DNA of 46,578 bases from Chitinophagaceae bacterium UBA4407 (GTDB lineage: Bacteria; Bacteroidota; Bacteroidia; Chitinophagales; Chitinophagaceae). The notes under the pieces were generated by a model that saw nothing but the letters and a program-made list of their open reading frames with translations, did not search any database and was not told the origin of the DNA. Shown here one piece after another: positions 8,370 through 16,088 of this stretch (within the stretch, counting starts at the first letter, position 1; each line of letters begins with the position of its first letter). The DNA is taken from NCBI GenBank assembly GCA_002390845.1, contig DGQT01000118.1:1-46578 (forward strand), given 5' to 3'. Position numbers and translations under genes: made by a program.

Positions 8370-9359
8370 ATGAAAATTAAAGCTCTTGGTACACAAGGTT
8401 TAACTGCATCTGAATTGGGTTTAGGCTGCATGGGCATGAGTGAGTTTTATGGCCAAACCAACGATGTGGAATCCATTAAAACACTGCACCGCGCCCACGA
8501 ACTGGGCATTAATTTTTTAGACACCGCCGATGCTTACGGCCCACATAAAAATGAAATTTTGGTTGGTAAAGCAATAAAGAACTACAGGAATGAAGTTACC
8601 ATCGCTACTAAGTTTGGTATTGTCAGAGACCCTTCAAACCCGCTGATTAGAGGTTTAAACGGCAAGCCGGAATATGTAAAAAAATCCTGCGAGGCAAGTT
8701 TAAAAAGGCTTGACATTGATATCATTGATCTCTATTACCTTCACCGTAAAGACCCTGCAACTTCTATTGAAGAAACAGTTGGCGCCATGGCAGAATTGGT
8801 AAAAGAAGGTAAAATAAAAGCCATTGGTTTGTCTGAAGTTTCTTCAGATACTTTACGTAAAGCTCATGCTGTGCATCCCATTACAGCATTGCAAACCGAG
8901 TACTCGATCTGGAGCCGCGAACCTGAAGATGATTTAATAGAAACCTGCAAAGAACTGGGGATTGCTTTCGTTGCTTACAGCCCGCTTGGCCGCGGTTTTT
9001 TAACGGGGCAAATTAAAAAATTTGAAGACTTTGCTGCCGATGATTATCGTCGTTTTTCTCCGCGTTTCCAGGGCGAAAATTTTCAAAAAAATCTTGATCT
9101 TGTCAATAAAATTGAGGCCCTCGCTGCAAAGAAAAATTGCACGGCTTCGCAGTTGGCGCTGGCATGGGTTATAGCGCAGGGCGAACATATTTTTCCAATT
9201 CCCGGCACCAAGCGCATTAAATATCTTGAAGAAAATGCAGTTGCATTAAATGTAAGTTTCACAAAAGAGGAACTTGATGAAATTGAGACCATCGCCCCAA
9301 AAGGAATTGCCGCAGGTACCCGTTACCCCGAAGCCATGATGGCCTCTGTAAACCAGTAA
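8370..9359 (+). CDS. Aldo/keto reductase
   Basis: NADPH-dependent (beta/alpha)8 oxidoreductase reducing aldehydes or ketones in the cytosol. The catalytic tetrad is complete: Asp51 and Tyr56 in DTADAYG, Lys81 in IATKFG, and His125 in LYYLHRKDP. The C-terminal cofactor segment IPGTKRIKYLEENA is present. At 329 aa it fits the AKR13 or YajO-like groups. It is monocistronic and divergent from the GT2 gene. Repeat copy 7 begins one base after its stop codon. Confidence 0.95.
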   Translation: MKIKALGTQGLTASELGLGCMGMSEFYGQTNDVESIKTLHRAHELGINFLDTADAYGPHKNEILVGKAIKNYRNEVTIATKFGIVRDPSNPLIRGLNGKPEYVKKSCEASLKRLDIDIIDLYYLHRKDPATSIEETVGAMAELVKEGKIKAIGLSEVSSDTLRKAHAVHPITALQTEYSIWSREPEDDLIETCKELGIAFVAYSPLGRGFLTGQIKKFEDFAADDYRRFSPRFQGENFQKNLDLVNKIEALAAKKNCTASQLALAWVIAQGEHIFPIPGTKRIKYLEENAVALNVSFTKEELDEIETIAPKGIAAGTRYPEAMMASVNQ

Positions 9360-9360
9360 T

Positions 9361-9425
9361 TTTTTGTACCGAACAGCAATAATTCTATTAATCGTTCCTT
9401 GCGTCGCACACTTATGCTAATGAAT
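9361..9425 (-). repeat. Dispersed intergenic repeat, copy 7
   Basis: Reverse copy. The T-run of the tail directly follows the stop of the aldo/keto reductase gene, and TTGCGTCGCACACTTATG is at about 9399-9416. Confidence 0.85.
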
Positions 9426-9601
9426 TTCATGGCGGCAAGGTGCAGCTTCCTGCCAGGTTAAATAGTGTTTGCAACCACACATCTTTATAAAACAAGCTAA
9501 CAAGAGGCATCTTAAAATATTGCTGTAGTATTGAATCTGTTGCATGAACCCGCTATTAAAAAGTTTACAATACTTCTAACCGCTGTACATTGTTCTTCCC
9601 T

Positions 9602-9609
9602 TATTTTTG
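9602..9609 (+). promoter_or_regulatory. Bacteroidota -7 promoter element just upstream of the start codon
   Basis: TATTTTTG is a perfect match to TAnnTTTG and ends five bases before ATG 9614. Transcription from it would begin at or within a few bases of the start codon, implying a leaderless mRNA and arguing against the upstream ATG at 9590. Confidence 0.55.
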
Positions 9610-9613
9610 CGCA

Positions 9614-9961
9614 ATGCTCAATGCAAATGACGACCTGCAGCAGCGCTGGTGGAATTTAGAAGCAAAACTTGTTGAACGCTTTGGAAAAAAGCCCGACATG
9701 GAAGCCATCTTGTTTTTAATCGGCATCCAGGAAACCCATTTCATGGCTGAAAAAATTACCAAAGAACAAAAGCAGGATTTGATGCACGTGGCGGTTTGCA
9801 CCGTACTTGGCCAGAGTGGCTTTTATGCACTTGAAGGTAATGATGAGGACGGCTGGCCGCACTTTAAACAATTAAAAGAAATGCCTGTTAGAGGATTAAT
9901 AGAACAGGAAAATTTTTTAAAAGACCATATTTTGCTTTACTTCGATAAACAAGGATTTTAA
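9614..9961 (+). CDS. Small conserved hypothetical protein
   Basis: A 115-aa acidic cytosolic protein with no signal peptide or membrane segment. Conserved-looking segments are QQRWWNLEAKLVERFGKKPDMEAILFLIGIQE split over residues 7-40, GQSGFYAL and WPHF. I recognise no named domain; it is probably all-alpha. The frame is open from an ATG at 9590, but the -7 promoter at 9602-9609 makes ATG 9614 the better start. The cyclophilin gene follows after 10 bp, so the two are probably co-transcribed. Confidence 0.78.
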   Translation: MLNANDDLQQRWWNLEAKLVERFGKKPDMEAILFLIGIQETHFMAEKITKEQKQDLMHVAVCTVLGQSGFYALEGNDEDGWPHFKQLKEMPVRGLIEQENFLKDHILLYFDKQGF

Positions 9962-9971
9962 AAACCAATTC

Positions 9972-10697
9972 ATGAAACGATTTACATTTATTATTGCGGC
10001 ATTACTGTTATTGCAGTTGTCTTTCGCTCAAACCAAACCCGGTGCAGCTGTTAAACCAAAAACCGTAACAACGCAGAAAGCTGTAGTTCCCGCTAAAGGA
10101 AGGTTGGTGCAGATGACTACAAATTATGGCATAATGGTAATAATGTTGTACGATGCTACTCCCATGCACCGTGATAATTTTATTAGTCTTGTTAAGCAGG
10201 GCATTTACGACAGTTTACTTTTTCACCGGGTAATTCAGGGTTTTATGATTCAGGGGGGAGACCCTCAAAGTAAATATGCCGACAGTTTGGCAATGCTTGG
10301 CAATGGCGAAGTTCCCGGTGTTGACATGATACCCGCAGAATTTAAACCAGCGCTCTTCCATAAAAAAGGAGCTCTTGCCGCCGCAAGAACAGACAACCCC
10401 GAAAAAGCAAGTAGCAATTGCCAGTTTTATATAGTGCAGGGAAGGCCTTATAGTGATATTGAATTAAACCAGGTAGAATGTAATATCCGTAGCAATAACC
10501 CTGAGTTTACTTATACCGATGTTCAAAGAAAAACTTATAAAACAATTGGTGGTGTACCATTCCTCGATCAGAATTACACCGTTTTTGGTGAAGTAATAAA
10601 AGGGCTTGATGTAATTGATAAAATTGCTGCAGTTGAAAAAGATAGCAACGACCGGCCTTTAAAAAATGTACGTTTTAAAATTAAAATGCTGAATTAG
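9972..10697 (+). CDS. Secreted cyclophilin-type peptidyl-prolyl isomerase
   Basis: Exported proline isomerase that helps fold envelope proteins. A signal peptide occupies residues 1-20 (LLLLQLSFAQ). The cyclophilin domain runs from about 45 to 240 and includes FHRVIQGFMIQGGDP (84-98) with the catalytic Arg, and a later CQFYIVQG strand. A linker of lysine, proline and valine precedes the domain. An insertion (SDIELNQVECNIRSNN) is typical of Bacteroidota cyclophilins. It follows the small conserved gene by 10 bp and precedes gcvH by 57 bp. Confidence 0.94.
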   Translation: MKRFTFIIAALLLLQLSFAQTKPGAAVKPKTVTTQKAVVPAKGRLVQMTTNYGIMVIMLYDATPMHRDNFISLVKQGIYDSLLFHRVIQGFMIQGGDPQSKYADSLAMLGNGEVPGVDMIPAEFKPALFHKKGALAAARTDNPEKASSNCQFYIVQGRPYSDIELNQVECNIRSNNPEFTYTDVQRKTYKTIGGVPFLDQNYTVFGEVIKGLDVIDKIAAVEKDSNDRPLKNVRFKIKMLN

Positions 10698-10754
10698 GAA
10701 TTCAGTTCTATATTAGAATTTTTATTCAATATTTGTAAACCTAAAATTTTTTAT

Positions 10755-11135
10755 ATGAATTTCCCTGCAGATGTAAAATATACAAAAGACCATGAATGGA
10801 TAAAACTTACAGATGGTAATGTTGCACTGATTGGTATTACACAATTTGCTCAGCAGGAGCTGGGCGATATTGTATATGTTGATATTGCTTCTACAGGAAA
10901 AACACTTAATAAAGATGAAGTATTCGGCACCGTGGAAGCTGTAAAAACAGTGAGCGATCTTTTTTTACCTGTAGATGGTACAGTACTGGAAGTAAATCCA
11001 ATATTAGAAAGGCAGCCTGAGCTTGTTAACAGCGACCCTTACGGCGAAGGATGGATGATCAAACTGCAGGTAACCAATCCTGATGACATCAATGAATTGC
11101 TCAACGCTGCCGCTTATGAACAATTGGTTGGATAA
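10755..11135 (+). CDS. gcvH: Glycine cleavage system H protein
   Basis: Lipoyl carrier that shuttles the aminomethyl group between the P, T and L proteins of glycine cleavage in the cytosol. The lipoylated lysine is Lys64 in FGTVEAVKTVSDLF. The 126-aa length is standard. No gcvP or gcvT lies nearby, which is common in Bacteroidota. AATATTTG at about 10730 is a one-mismatch -7 element, so it may have its own promoter. Confidence 0.97.
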   Translation: MNFPADVKYTKDHEWIKLTDGNVALIGITQFAQQELGDIVYVDIASTGKTLNKDEVFGTVEAVKTVSDLFLPVDGTVLEVNPILERQPELVNSDPYGEGWMIKLQVTNPDDINELLNAAAYEQLVG

Positions 11136-11156
11136 GGCTGTAGCCTCATTCATAGC

Positions 11157-11220
11157 AAACCGTACAAGTGTGCGACGCAACGATGCTTAATTGAAATACT
11201 TTAGTTAGGCTCAAAATTTT
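11157..11220 (+). repeat. Dispersed intergenic repeat, copy 8
   Basis: Forward copy with CGTACAAGTGTGCGACGCAA, then GATGCTTAATTGAAATAC and the tail TTAGGCTCAAAATTTTT, lying 28 bp before the sigma factor start. It forms an inverted pair with copy 7 around three genes. Confidence 0.9.
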
Positions 11221-11248
11221 TATAAATAATATTAACGGGGTTTAAATA

Positions 11249-11791
11249 ATGCCGGAAACAGAGAAATATACTGAAGAAGAATTGGTGACGTTGCTGAAAC
11301 AGCGTCAGCAAAGTGCATTCAGTTATTTGTACGATAATTATTCCGGAGCGCTTTACAATGTAATTCTGGCCATTGTGCCAGACAGGGATTTGGCAAGTGA
11401 TGTATTACAGGAAGTATTTGTAAAAATCTGGCGGCAGTGCGAATCTTATGATTCCTCAAAAGGGCGTTTGTTTACATGGATGATGAATATTGCCCGCAAT
11501 GCCTCCATTGATATGCTGCGCAGTAAGAACTACCAAAAGAGCCAACAAAACCGCGAGCTTACAGAAACCGTATATCAAAATGCCGGTAGCTCAGTTACCA
11601 ACATTGACAGGATAGGTCTTAGAAAAATTGTACATTCCTTAAAAGAGGATTACAAGGTTTTATTGGAGCTCTCTTATTTCGAAGGTTTTACGCAGGATGA
11701 GATTTCCAAAATGCTGAATATTCCTTTAGGAACAGTGAAAACGAGGCTAAGGAGTGCATTATTGCAATTACGTGAATTGGTGAAAAATTAA
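11249..11791 (+). CDS. ECF-type RNA polymerase sigma factor
   Basis: Extracytoplasmic-function sigma factor of 180 aa. Region 2 covers about residues 24-95 (DLASDVLQEVFVKIWR, 47-62; FTWMMNIARNASID for DNA melting). Region 4 covers 127-176 with the helix-turn-helix FTQDEISKMLNIPLGTVKTR. The anti-sigma gene starts one base after the stop, so translational coupling is likely. Target promoters are unknown; autoregulation of the pair would be usual. Confidence 0.95.
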   Translation: MPETEKYTEEELVTLLKQRQQSAFSYLYDNYSGALYNVILAIVPDRDLASDVLQEVFVKIWRQCESYDSSKGRLFTWMMNIARNASIDMLRSKNYQKSQQNRELTETVYQNAGSSVTNIDRIGLRKIVHSLKEDYKVLLELSYFEGFTQDEISKMLNIPLGTVKTRLRSALLQLRELVKN

Positions 11792-11792
11792 A

Positions 11793-12638
11793 GTGGACAC
11801 AAAAGCTTACATAGAGAGTGGTATTATTGAAAGCTACGTACTTGGGCTTGCAACTGATGAAGAAGCGACTGAGTTGGAACAGTTTTGTCAGCAGTATATT
11901 GATATTAAACATGCCGTTGAGGATTTTCAATTGTTTATAGAAAAACAAGCATTTGAAAATGCGGTTGCCCCACCTTCTGATATCAGGAATAAATTGATGG
12001 CTACCCTTTCGGATGAATTTGCGAAGGAAGAAGATAATAATAAAACCGGGGCTCCTGTTATTTCGATGATGGAGGATAATACTTCTGGTGCAGGTAACAT
12101 TAAAACAAAACGCATTGGCTTTTGGAAATACTTAGCAGCCGCTTCGGTTATTTTGCTGGTGGCAAGTGCTGCATTAAACTTTTATTTTTACAGCAACTAT
12201 CAATCGGCCAATACAAAATACCAGGCATTGCTTACAGATCGCAACAGCCTTCAGGCAAATAACGATGTATTCCGTACAAAACTAGGCGATTTTGAAGAGG
12301 CAATGCGTATTGTACAAAACCCCGATATGCTGGTTGTAAAACTCGGCCCCATACCCGGCAAAGAAAACAACCTTGCCACAGTGTACTGGAACACTAAAAC
12401 AAAAGACGTTTATATAATTCCTACGAAACTAGCCCCAGCCCCTGCAGACAGGCAGTACCAGCTTTGGGCAATTGTAGATGGTAAACCGGTAGATGCCGGT
12501 CTTATCAGCGACTGCAACGGTGTATGTAAAATGACCAATATGCCCCGGGCTCAAAAATTTGCCGTAACACTTGAACAAAAAGGCGGCAGCCCAACACCAC
12601 ACCTCGATCAACTATATGTAATAAGCCAGGATATTTAA
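11793..12638 (+). CDS. RskA-type membrane anti-sigma factor
   Basis: Single-pass inner membrane anti-sigma factor holding the upstream ECF sigma factor inactive. The start is GTG at 11793, one base past the sigma stop. Residues 1-75 are the cytosolic sigma-binding part (ESYVLGLATDEEATELEQF). No HxxxCxxC zinc motif is present. The transmembrane segment is about 111-133, and the RskA-like periplasmic domain runs from about 175 to 281 (QLWAIVDGKPVDAGLI). Length and layout fit the family. Confidence 0.92.
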   Translation: MDTKAYIESGIIESYVLGLATDEEATELEQFCQQYIDIKHAVEDFQLFIEKQAFENAVAPPSDIRNKLMATLSDEFAKEEDNNKTGAPVISMMEDNTSGAGNIKTKRIGFWKYLAAASVILLVASAALNFYFYSNYQSANTKYQALLTDRNSLQANNDVFRTKLGDFEEAMRIVQNPDMLVVKLGPIPGKENNLATVYWNTKTKDVYIIPTKLAPAPADRQYQLWAIVDGKPVDAGLISDCNGVCKMTNMPRAQKFAVTLEQKGGSPTPHLDQLYVISQDI

Positions 12639-12670
12639 TGTTGCTTAATCAATATAAATTTATTGCAGGG

Positions 12671-12736
12671 TATTTTTTTGTAACGAACAAAGAATATGAA
12701 TGAGGCTTCTCTTGCGTCGCACTCTTGTGCTAAAGA
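12671..12736 (-). repeat. Dispersed intergenic repeat, copy 9
   Basis: Reverse copy between the convergent anti-sigma and moaE genes. T-run at 12672-12679, then GAGGCTTCTCTTGCGTCGCA and CTCTTGTGC. Confidence 0.82.
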
Positions 12737-12799
12737 AAACTATCAGCTTCAGGCTGCTTCTTTTTTCTAAATGTACAAAAGTAAAGTTGAGTAAGAATT

Positions 12800-13216
12800 T
12801 TATGGGTGTGCAGCAACCCAAATTTCACCATCTTCAAATACCTCTTTTTTCCAGATTGGAACAGATTTTTTTAAAGTATCAATAGCATACCGGCAGGCTT
12901 CAAAAGCAGCACCGCGATGTGCTGCTGCAACAGCAATAATAACAGGAACTTCACCGGTTTGTAAAACGCCTGTACGATGGTGAATCAGTATTTTTTGAAC
13001 GGGCCATTTATGCAAAACTTCTTCTGCAATTTTTCGCATTTCATTTAAAGCCATTGCCTCATAAGCTTCAAACTCAAGCCTTACAACGGTTTTACCTTTA
13101 GTTATGTTTCTAACAGTTCCAATAAATACGTCAATGCCGCCGCATTGCGGGCTCATCACCCAATCAATACAGGATTGAATGTTTAATGCTGTGCCTGAAA
13201 TTTTTACTTCGATCAT
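12800..13216 (-). CDS. moaE: Molybdopterin synthase catalytic subunit
   Basis: Large subunit of molybdopterin synthase, which inserts the dithiolene sulfurs into precursor Z with MoaD as sulfur donor. The family core HHRTGVLQTGEVPV (79-92), the AAAHRGAAFEACRYAID segment with His100-Arg101, and the active-site lysines Lys116 and Lys123 (LKKSVPIWKKE) are all present. The 138-aa length is normal. It lies nine bases downstream of moaD on the same strand. Confidence 0.96.
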   Translation of the reverse strand: MIEVKISGTALNIQSCIDWVMSPQCGGIDVFIGTVRNITKGKTVVRLEFEAYEAMALNEMRKIAEEVLHKWPVQKILIHHRTGVLQTGEVPVIIAVAAAHRGAAFEACRYAIDTLKKSVPIWKKEVFEDGEIWVAAHP

Positions 13217-13225
13217 ATTTAAAAA

Positions 13226-13468
13226 TTATCCGCCGCTTACCGGTGGAATAATAGCAATTTCATCTTTGCCAGTTATTATTTGATTTGTCCCGGCATATTC
13301 ATTGTTCACTGCTACCATGTATGAAGCCAATTGCTTTAACCGGGGATATTTTTGTTCAAGTACAATTTTTAATTCAACTACAGTTGCAGCATCAGTTAAT
13401 TCAATATCTAAAACCGAAGCTCCAAATATTTCTTTCACAATGCCAAATGCCAGTATGCTCATTTTCAT
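13226..13468 (-). CDS. moaD: Molybdopterin synthase sulfur carrier subunit (MoaD/ThiS)
   Basis: Ubiquitin-like sulfur carrier. The C-terminus IIPPVSGG carries the diglycine that is thiocarboxylated and enters the MoaE active site. I chose ATG 13468 (MKMSILAFGIVKEIF), giving 80 aa. The open frame continues to 13507, but that would overlap the divergent gene start and add a non-homologous-looking N-terminus. Confidence 0.93.
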   Translation of the reverse strand: MKMSILAFGIVKEIFGASVLDIELTDAATVVELKIVLEQKYPRLKQLASYMVAVNNEYAGTNQIITGKDEIAIIPPVSGG

Positions 13469-13498
13469 CTTTGTGTTGTTACAGAACCCTGTAAATTT

Positions 13499-14119
13499 AT
13501 GAATCAATTTATGATTATGCTTAGTGCAATTGTTTTGGCAGCAGGATTATCGAAACGAATGGGTACAGCCAACAAACTTTTACTTAAATATAAAAATAGA
13601 ACAGTAGTTGAAATTGTAGTAGAGAATGTTATCGCTTCAGGAATCGAAGAAGTAATTGTTGTAACCGGACATGAACCTGAATTAATTCAAAACGTTTTAT
13701 CAAACCTTCCTGTTAAAACAGTTTATAACCCTTTTTACGAAAAGGGAATGACAACCTCTATTCAAACCGGCATACCCCTTTCGCAGGGAAACGGTTATAT
13801 GATTTGCCTGTCCGATATGGTACTACTTGCATCAGAAGATTACGCAGCATTAAAAGCTTCTTTTGAACAACAGGTACAGGTTGATAAAAAATGTATTTGC
13901 ATTCCTGTATTTAATGGTCAGAAAGGAAACCCTGTAATTTTTTCATCATTTTACAGGGAGCTTATTTTACAAAGCGAGTACATGGAAGGCTGCAAAAATA
14001 TTATAGCTGACTATAAAGAAAATGTTCACCTTGTACAGATGAACACTTCAAATATTCTAACCGATATAGACTACCCGGAAGATTATAATAAATTAAGTCA
14101 GCTTACAGATTCTCAATGA
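13499..14119 (+). CDS. MocA-like molybdenum cofactor nucleotidyltransferase
   Basis: NTP transferase of the MocA/MobA-like family, expected to add CMP or GMP to molybdopterin. The nucleotide-binding signature SAIVLAAGLSKRMGTANKLL starts at residue 9. The acidic CLSDMVLL (metal site) and the GQKGNPVIF motif follow. It is divergent from moaD-moaE and completes a small cofactor cluster. Internal ATGs at residues 5 and 7 could also be starts. Its last 17 bases overlap the 3' end of the convergent thiolase gene. Confidence 0.88.
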   Translation: MNQFMIMLSAIVLAAGLSKRMGTANKLLLKYKNRTVVEIVVENVIASGIEEVIVVTGHEPELIQNVLSNLPVKTVYNPFYEKGMTTSIQTGIPLSQGNGYMICLSDMVLLASEDYAALKASFEQQVQVDKKCICIPVFNGQKGNPVIFSSFYRELILQSEYMEGCKNIIADYKENVHLVQMNTSNILTDIDYPEDYNKLSQLTDSQ

Positions 14120-15278
14120 TTCCGGCAATACCCTGACCTCCGCCAACACAGGCTGTAACCAGCCCATATTTTTTATTCAGCCTTTTCATATCCTGTAGAA
14201 TTTGAACAGTTAGCTTACAACCGGTGCAACCCAGCGGATGCCCCAATGCAATAGCTCCACCATTAATATTTACAATGTCGGGGTTTAAGCCGAGTTCACG
14301 AATTACAGCAAGCGACTGAGATGCAAAAGCCTCATTCAATTCTACCAGGTCAATATCCCCAAGATTCATATTTGCCTGTTTCAAAACTTTGGGTACAGCA
14401 GCTACAGGGCCAATACCCATAATGCGAGGATGTACCCCTGCAACGGCGCAATTCACCAACCGGCCAATCGGTTTTAAGCCAAGCTCATTCACCATGCGCT
14501 CACTCATTACAATCACGAAAGCCGCACCATCACTGGTTTGTGAAGAGTTACCGGCAGTAACGCTGCCACCCATTGCAAAAGCTGGTTTTAGTTTTGCAAG
14601 CGCCTGAATGCTCGTATCTGCCCTTACGCCTTCATCGGTATCAACAACATAACTGCGTACAGCTTTTTTACTTTTTTCGTTAAGGTAAGTTTCCTCAACA
14701 GTAACTGGTAAAATGCCTCCTTTAAAATAACCATTGGTAATGGCATTCATCGCTTTCTGATGCGAATTATAAGCGAATGCATCCTGGTCTTCGCGGGTTA
14801 CGTTAAATTCTTTTGATACTGCTTCGGCCGTTAAACCCATACTTAAATAATAGTCAGGTTCATCTTTGGCAATGGCATACGAAGGAACTGTTTTCCAACC
14901 TGCGGTTGGCACCATGCTCATACTTTCTGTACCACCGGCAATAATGCAATCGGCCATGCCGGTTCTTATTTTTGCGGTAGCCATTGCAATACTTTCCAGT
15001 CCGCTGGCGCAGTAACGGTTAATGGTAATTCCTGCCACATCAATGCCAAGAGCTTTCGCGGCTATAATGCGCCCAAACTGCAAGCCCTGTTCTGCCTCGG
15101 GTACAGCGTTGCCTACAATTACATCATCTACCCGGCTTGCTTCTAACTGCGGCACCGATGCCACAAGACCTTTAATCACTTCTACGGCCAGGTCATCTGG
15201 CCTGAAAAAGCGAAGCATGCCTTTTTTACTTTTGCCTACTGCGGTGCGGTAACCCGCAACTATATATGCTTCCTGCAT
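14103..15278 (-). CDS. Acetyl-CoA C-acyltransferase (thiolase)
   Basis: Degradative-type thiolase that cleaves 3-ketoacyl-CoA in beta-oxidation or, in reverse, makes acetoacetyl-CoA. The nucleophilic Cys90 is in NRYCASGLESIAMA. His347 is in GGAIALGHPLGCTG and the second catalytic cysteine Cys377 is in CVGGGQGIAG. At 391 aa it is full length. No fadB or acyl-CoA dehydrogenase gene is adjacent. Its 3' end overlaps the convergent MocA-like gene. Confidence 0.96.
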   Translation of the reverse strand: MQEAYIVAGYRTAVGKSKKGMLRFFRPDDLAVEVIKGLVASVPQLEASRVDDVIVGNAVPEAEQGLQFGRIIAAKALGIDVAGITINRYCASGLESIAMATAKIRTGMADCIIAGGTESMSMVPTAGWKTVPSYAIAKDEPDYYLSMGLTAEAVSKEFNVTREDQDAFAYNSHQKAMNAITNGYFKGGILPVTVEETYLNEKSKKAVRSYVVDTDEGVRADTSIQALAKLKPAFAMGGSVTAGNSSQTSDGAAFVIVMSERMVNELGLKPIGRLVNCAVAGVHPRIMGIGPVAAVPKVLKQANMNLGDIDLVELNEAFASQSLAVIRELGLNPDIVNINGGAIALGHPLGCTGCKLTVQILQDMKRLNKKYGLVTACVGGGQGIAGIIENL

Positions 15279-15296
15279 AATTGTATTTTAAGAGGC

Positions 15297-15304
15297 CAAA
15301 ATTA
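15297..15304 (-). promoter_or_regulatory. -7 promoter element for the thiolase gene
   Basis: On the minus strand TAATTTTG matches TAnnTTTG perfectly, 18 bp upstream of the thiolase ATG. No clear -33 TTTG at the expected spacing was found. Confidence 0.45.
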
Positions 15305-15343
15305 ATAAAAAGTTGTTTATGCAACTAATTCAAATGCGTTAAG

Positions 15344-15410
15344 ATTTTATTAGCCGGGCAGTAGTAATTCTATTGATCTTTTCTTGCGTCGCACACTTGT
15401 ACTTTCGGAT
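15344..15410 (-). repeat. Dispersed intergenic repeat, copy 10
   Basis: Reverse copy: TTTTATTAGCCGGGCAG tail, then TTGCGTCGCACACTTGTAC and TTTCGGATTATAAATGAGC. With copy 11 it brackets the small membrane protein gene in inverted orientation. Confidence 0.88.
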
Positions 15411-15479
15411 TATAAATGAGCTTTTTATTAACGGGGGGAAAGATTTCGTTCTATGTTGGCGGAGGGCTTCAACAGGAAT

Positions 15480-15827
15480 TTAAATCAATAATGAAATGAC
15501 TTTAATAATCCCAAGAATTGAAATTATGCTATAAGCTACAGCCAGGGTCAATAAGAAACCTGTAATAAGTCTTTTTTGATATGGAATTTCCTTTTCGATG
15601 AAGATCGCAGTTACTGCTCCAAGCATAAAACATATAATTGGTATAGATACAATTAGTCCCATGATAATAGAGTTAATTAACTCTGAGCTTTGGGGTTTAA
15701 TATAACTTCCGTCCAGATGATAATAGCCGGAAGTATCTAGTGAAAATTTTATGATTGATATAAGAAGGTTAAAGAGAAGTAGAGCTATACAGATGAACAA
15801 CAGCTTTCTCTTTGTTAATTTCTTCAT
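15480..15827 (-). CDS. Small multi-pass membrane protein, unknown
   Basis: A 115-aa protein starting MKKLTKRK, with about three hydrophobic segments: LLFICIALLLFNLLISII, then IIMGLIVSIPIICFMLGAV, then a C-terminal pair-like stretch ending IIKVISLLI. I recognise no family. The frame opens at 15857, but the basic MKKLTKRK before the first membrane helix makes 15827 the more plausible start. It lies alone between inverted repeat copies 10 and 11. Confidence 0.6.
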   Translation of the reverse strand: MKKLTKRKLLFICIALLLFNLLISIIKFSLDTSGYYHLDGSYIKPQSSELINSIIMGLIVSIPIICFMLGAVTAIFIEKEIPYQKRLITGFLLTLAVAYSIISILGIIKVISLLI

Positions 15828-15989
15828 TGGAAAAATTTTTAATTTACTTGCAGGCATTACCTAAATATATGTAAATTAAGTATAGGCATTTGGAAGATCA
15901 AAAGCCTGGATGTTAATGCACTTTTTTATTGCATTTTTAAGAACATTGACATTTGTAAACGGCTGTTCAATGCAGAATGATAAAATTCT

Positions 15990-16051
15990 TCAGCACAAAT
16001 GTGCGACGCAACAGGCGATGCTATAAAATACAAATGCCTGGCTCAAAAAAA
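15990..16051 (+). repeat. Dispersed intergenic repeat, copy 11
   Basis: Forward copy with ACAAATGTGCGACGCAACA, then GGCGATGC and the tail GCCTGGCTCAAAAAAATT, ending about 38 bp before the stop of the large outer membrane protein gene. Confidence 0.88.
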
Positions 16052-16088
16052 TTGGCCTGGTATTTATAATGAGTTTAAAAAAAAGTGG

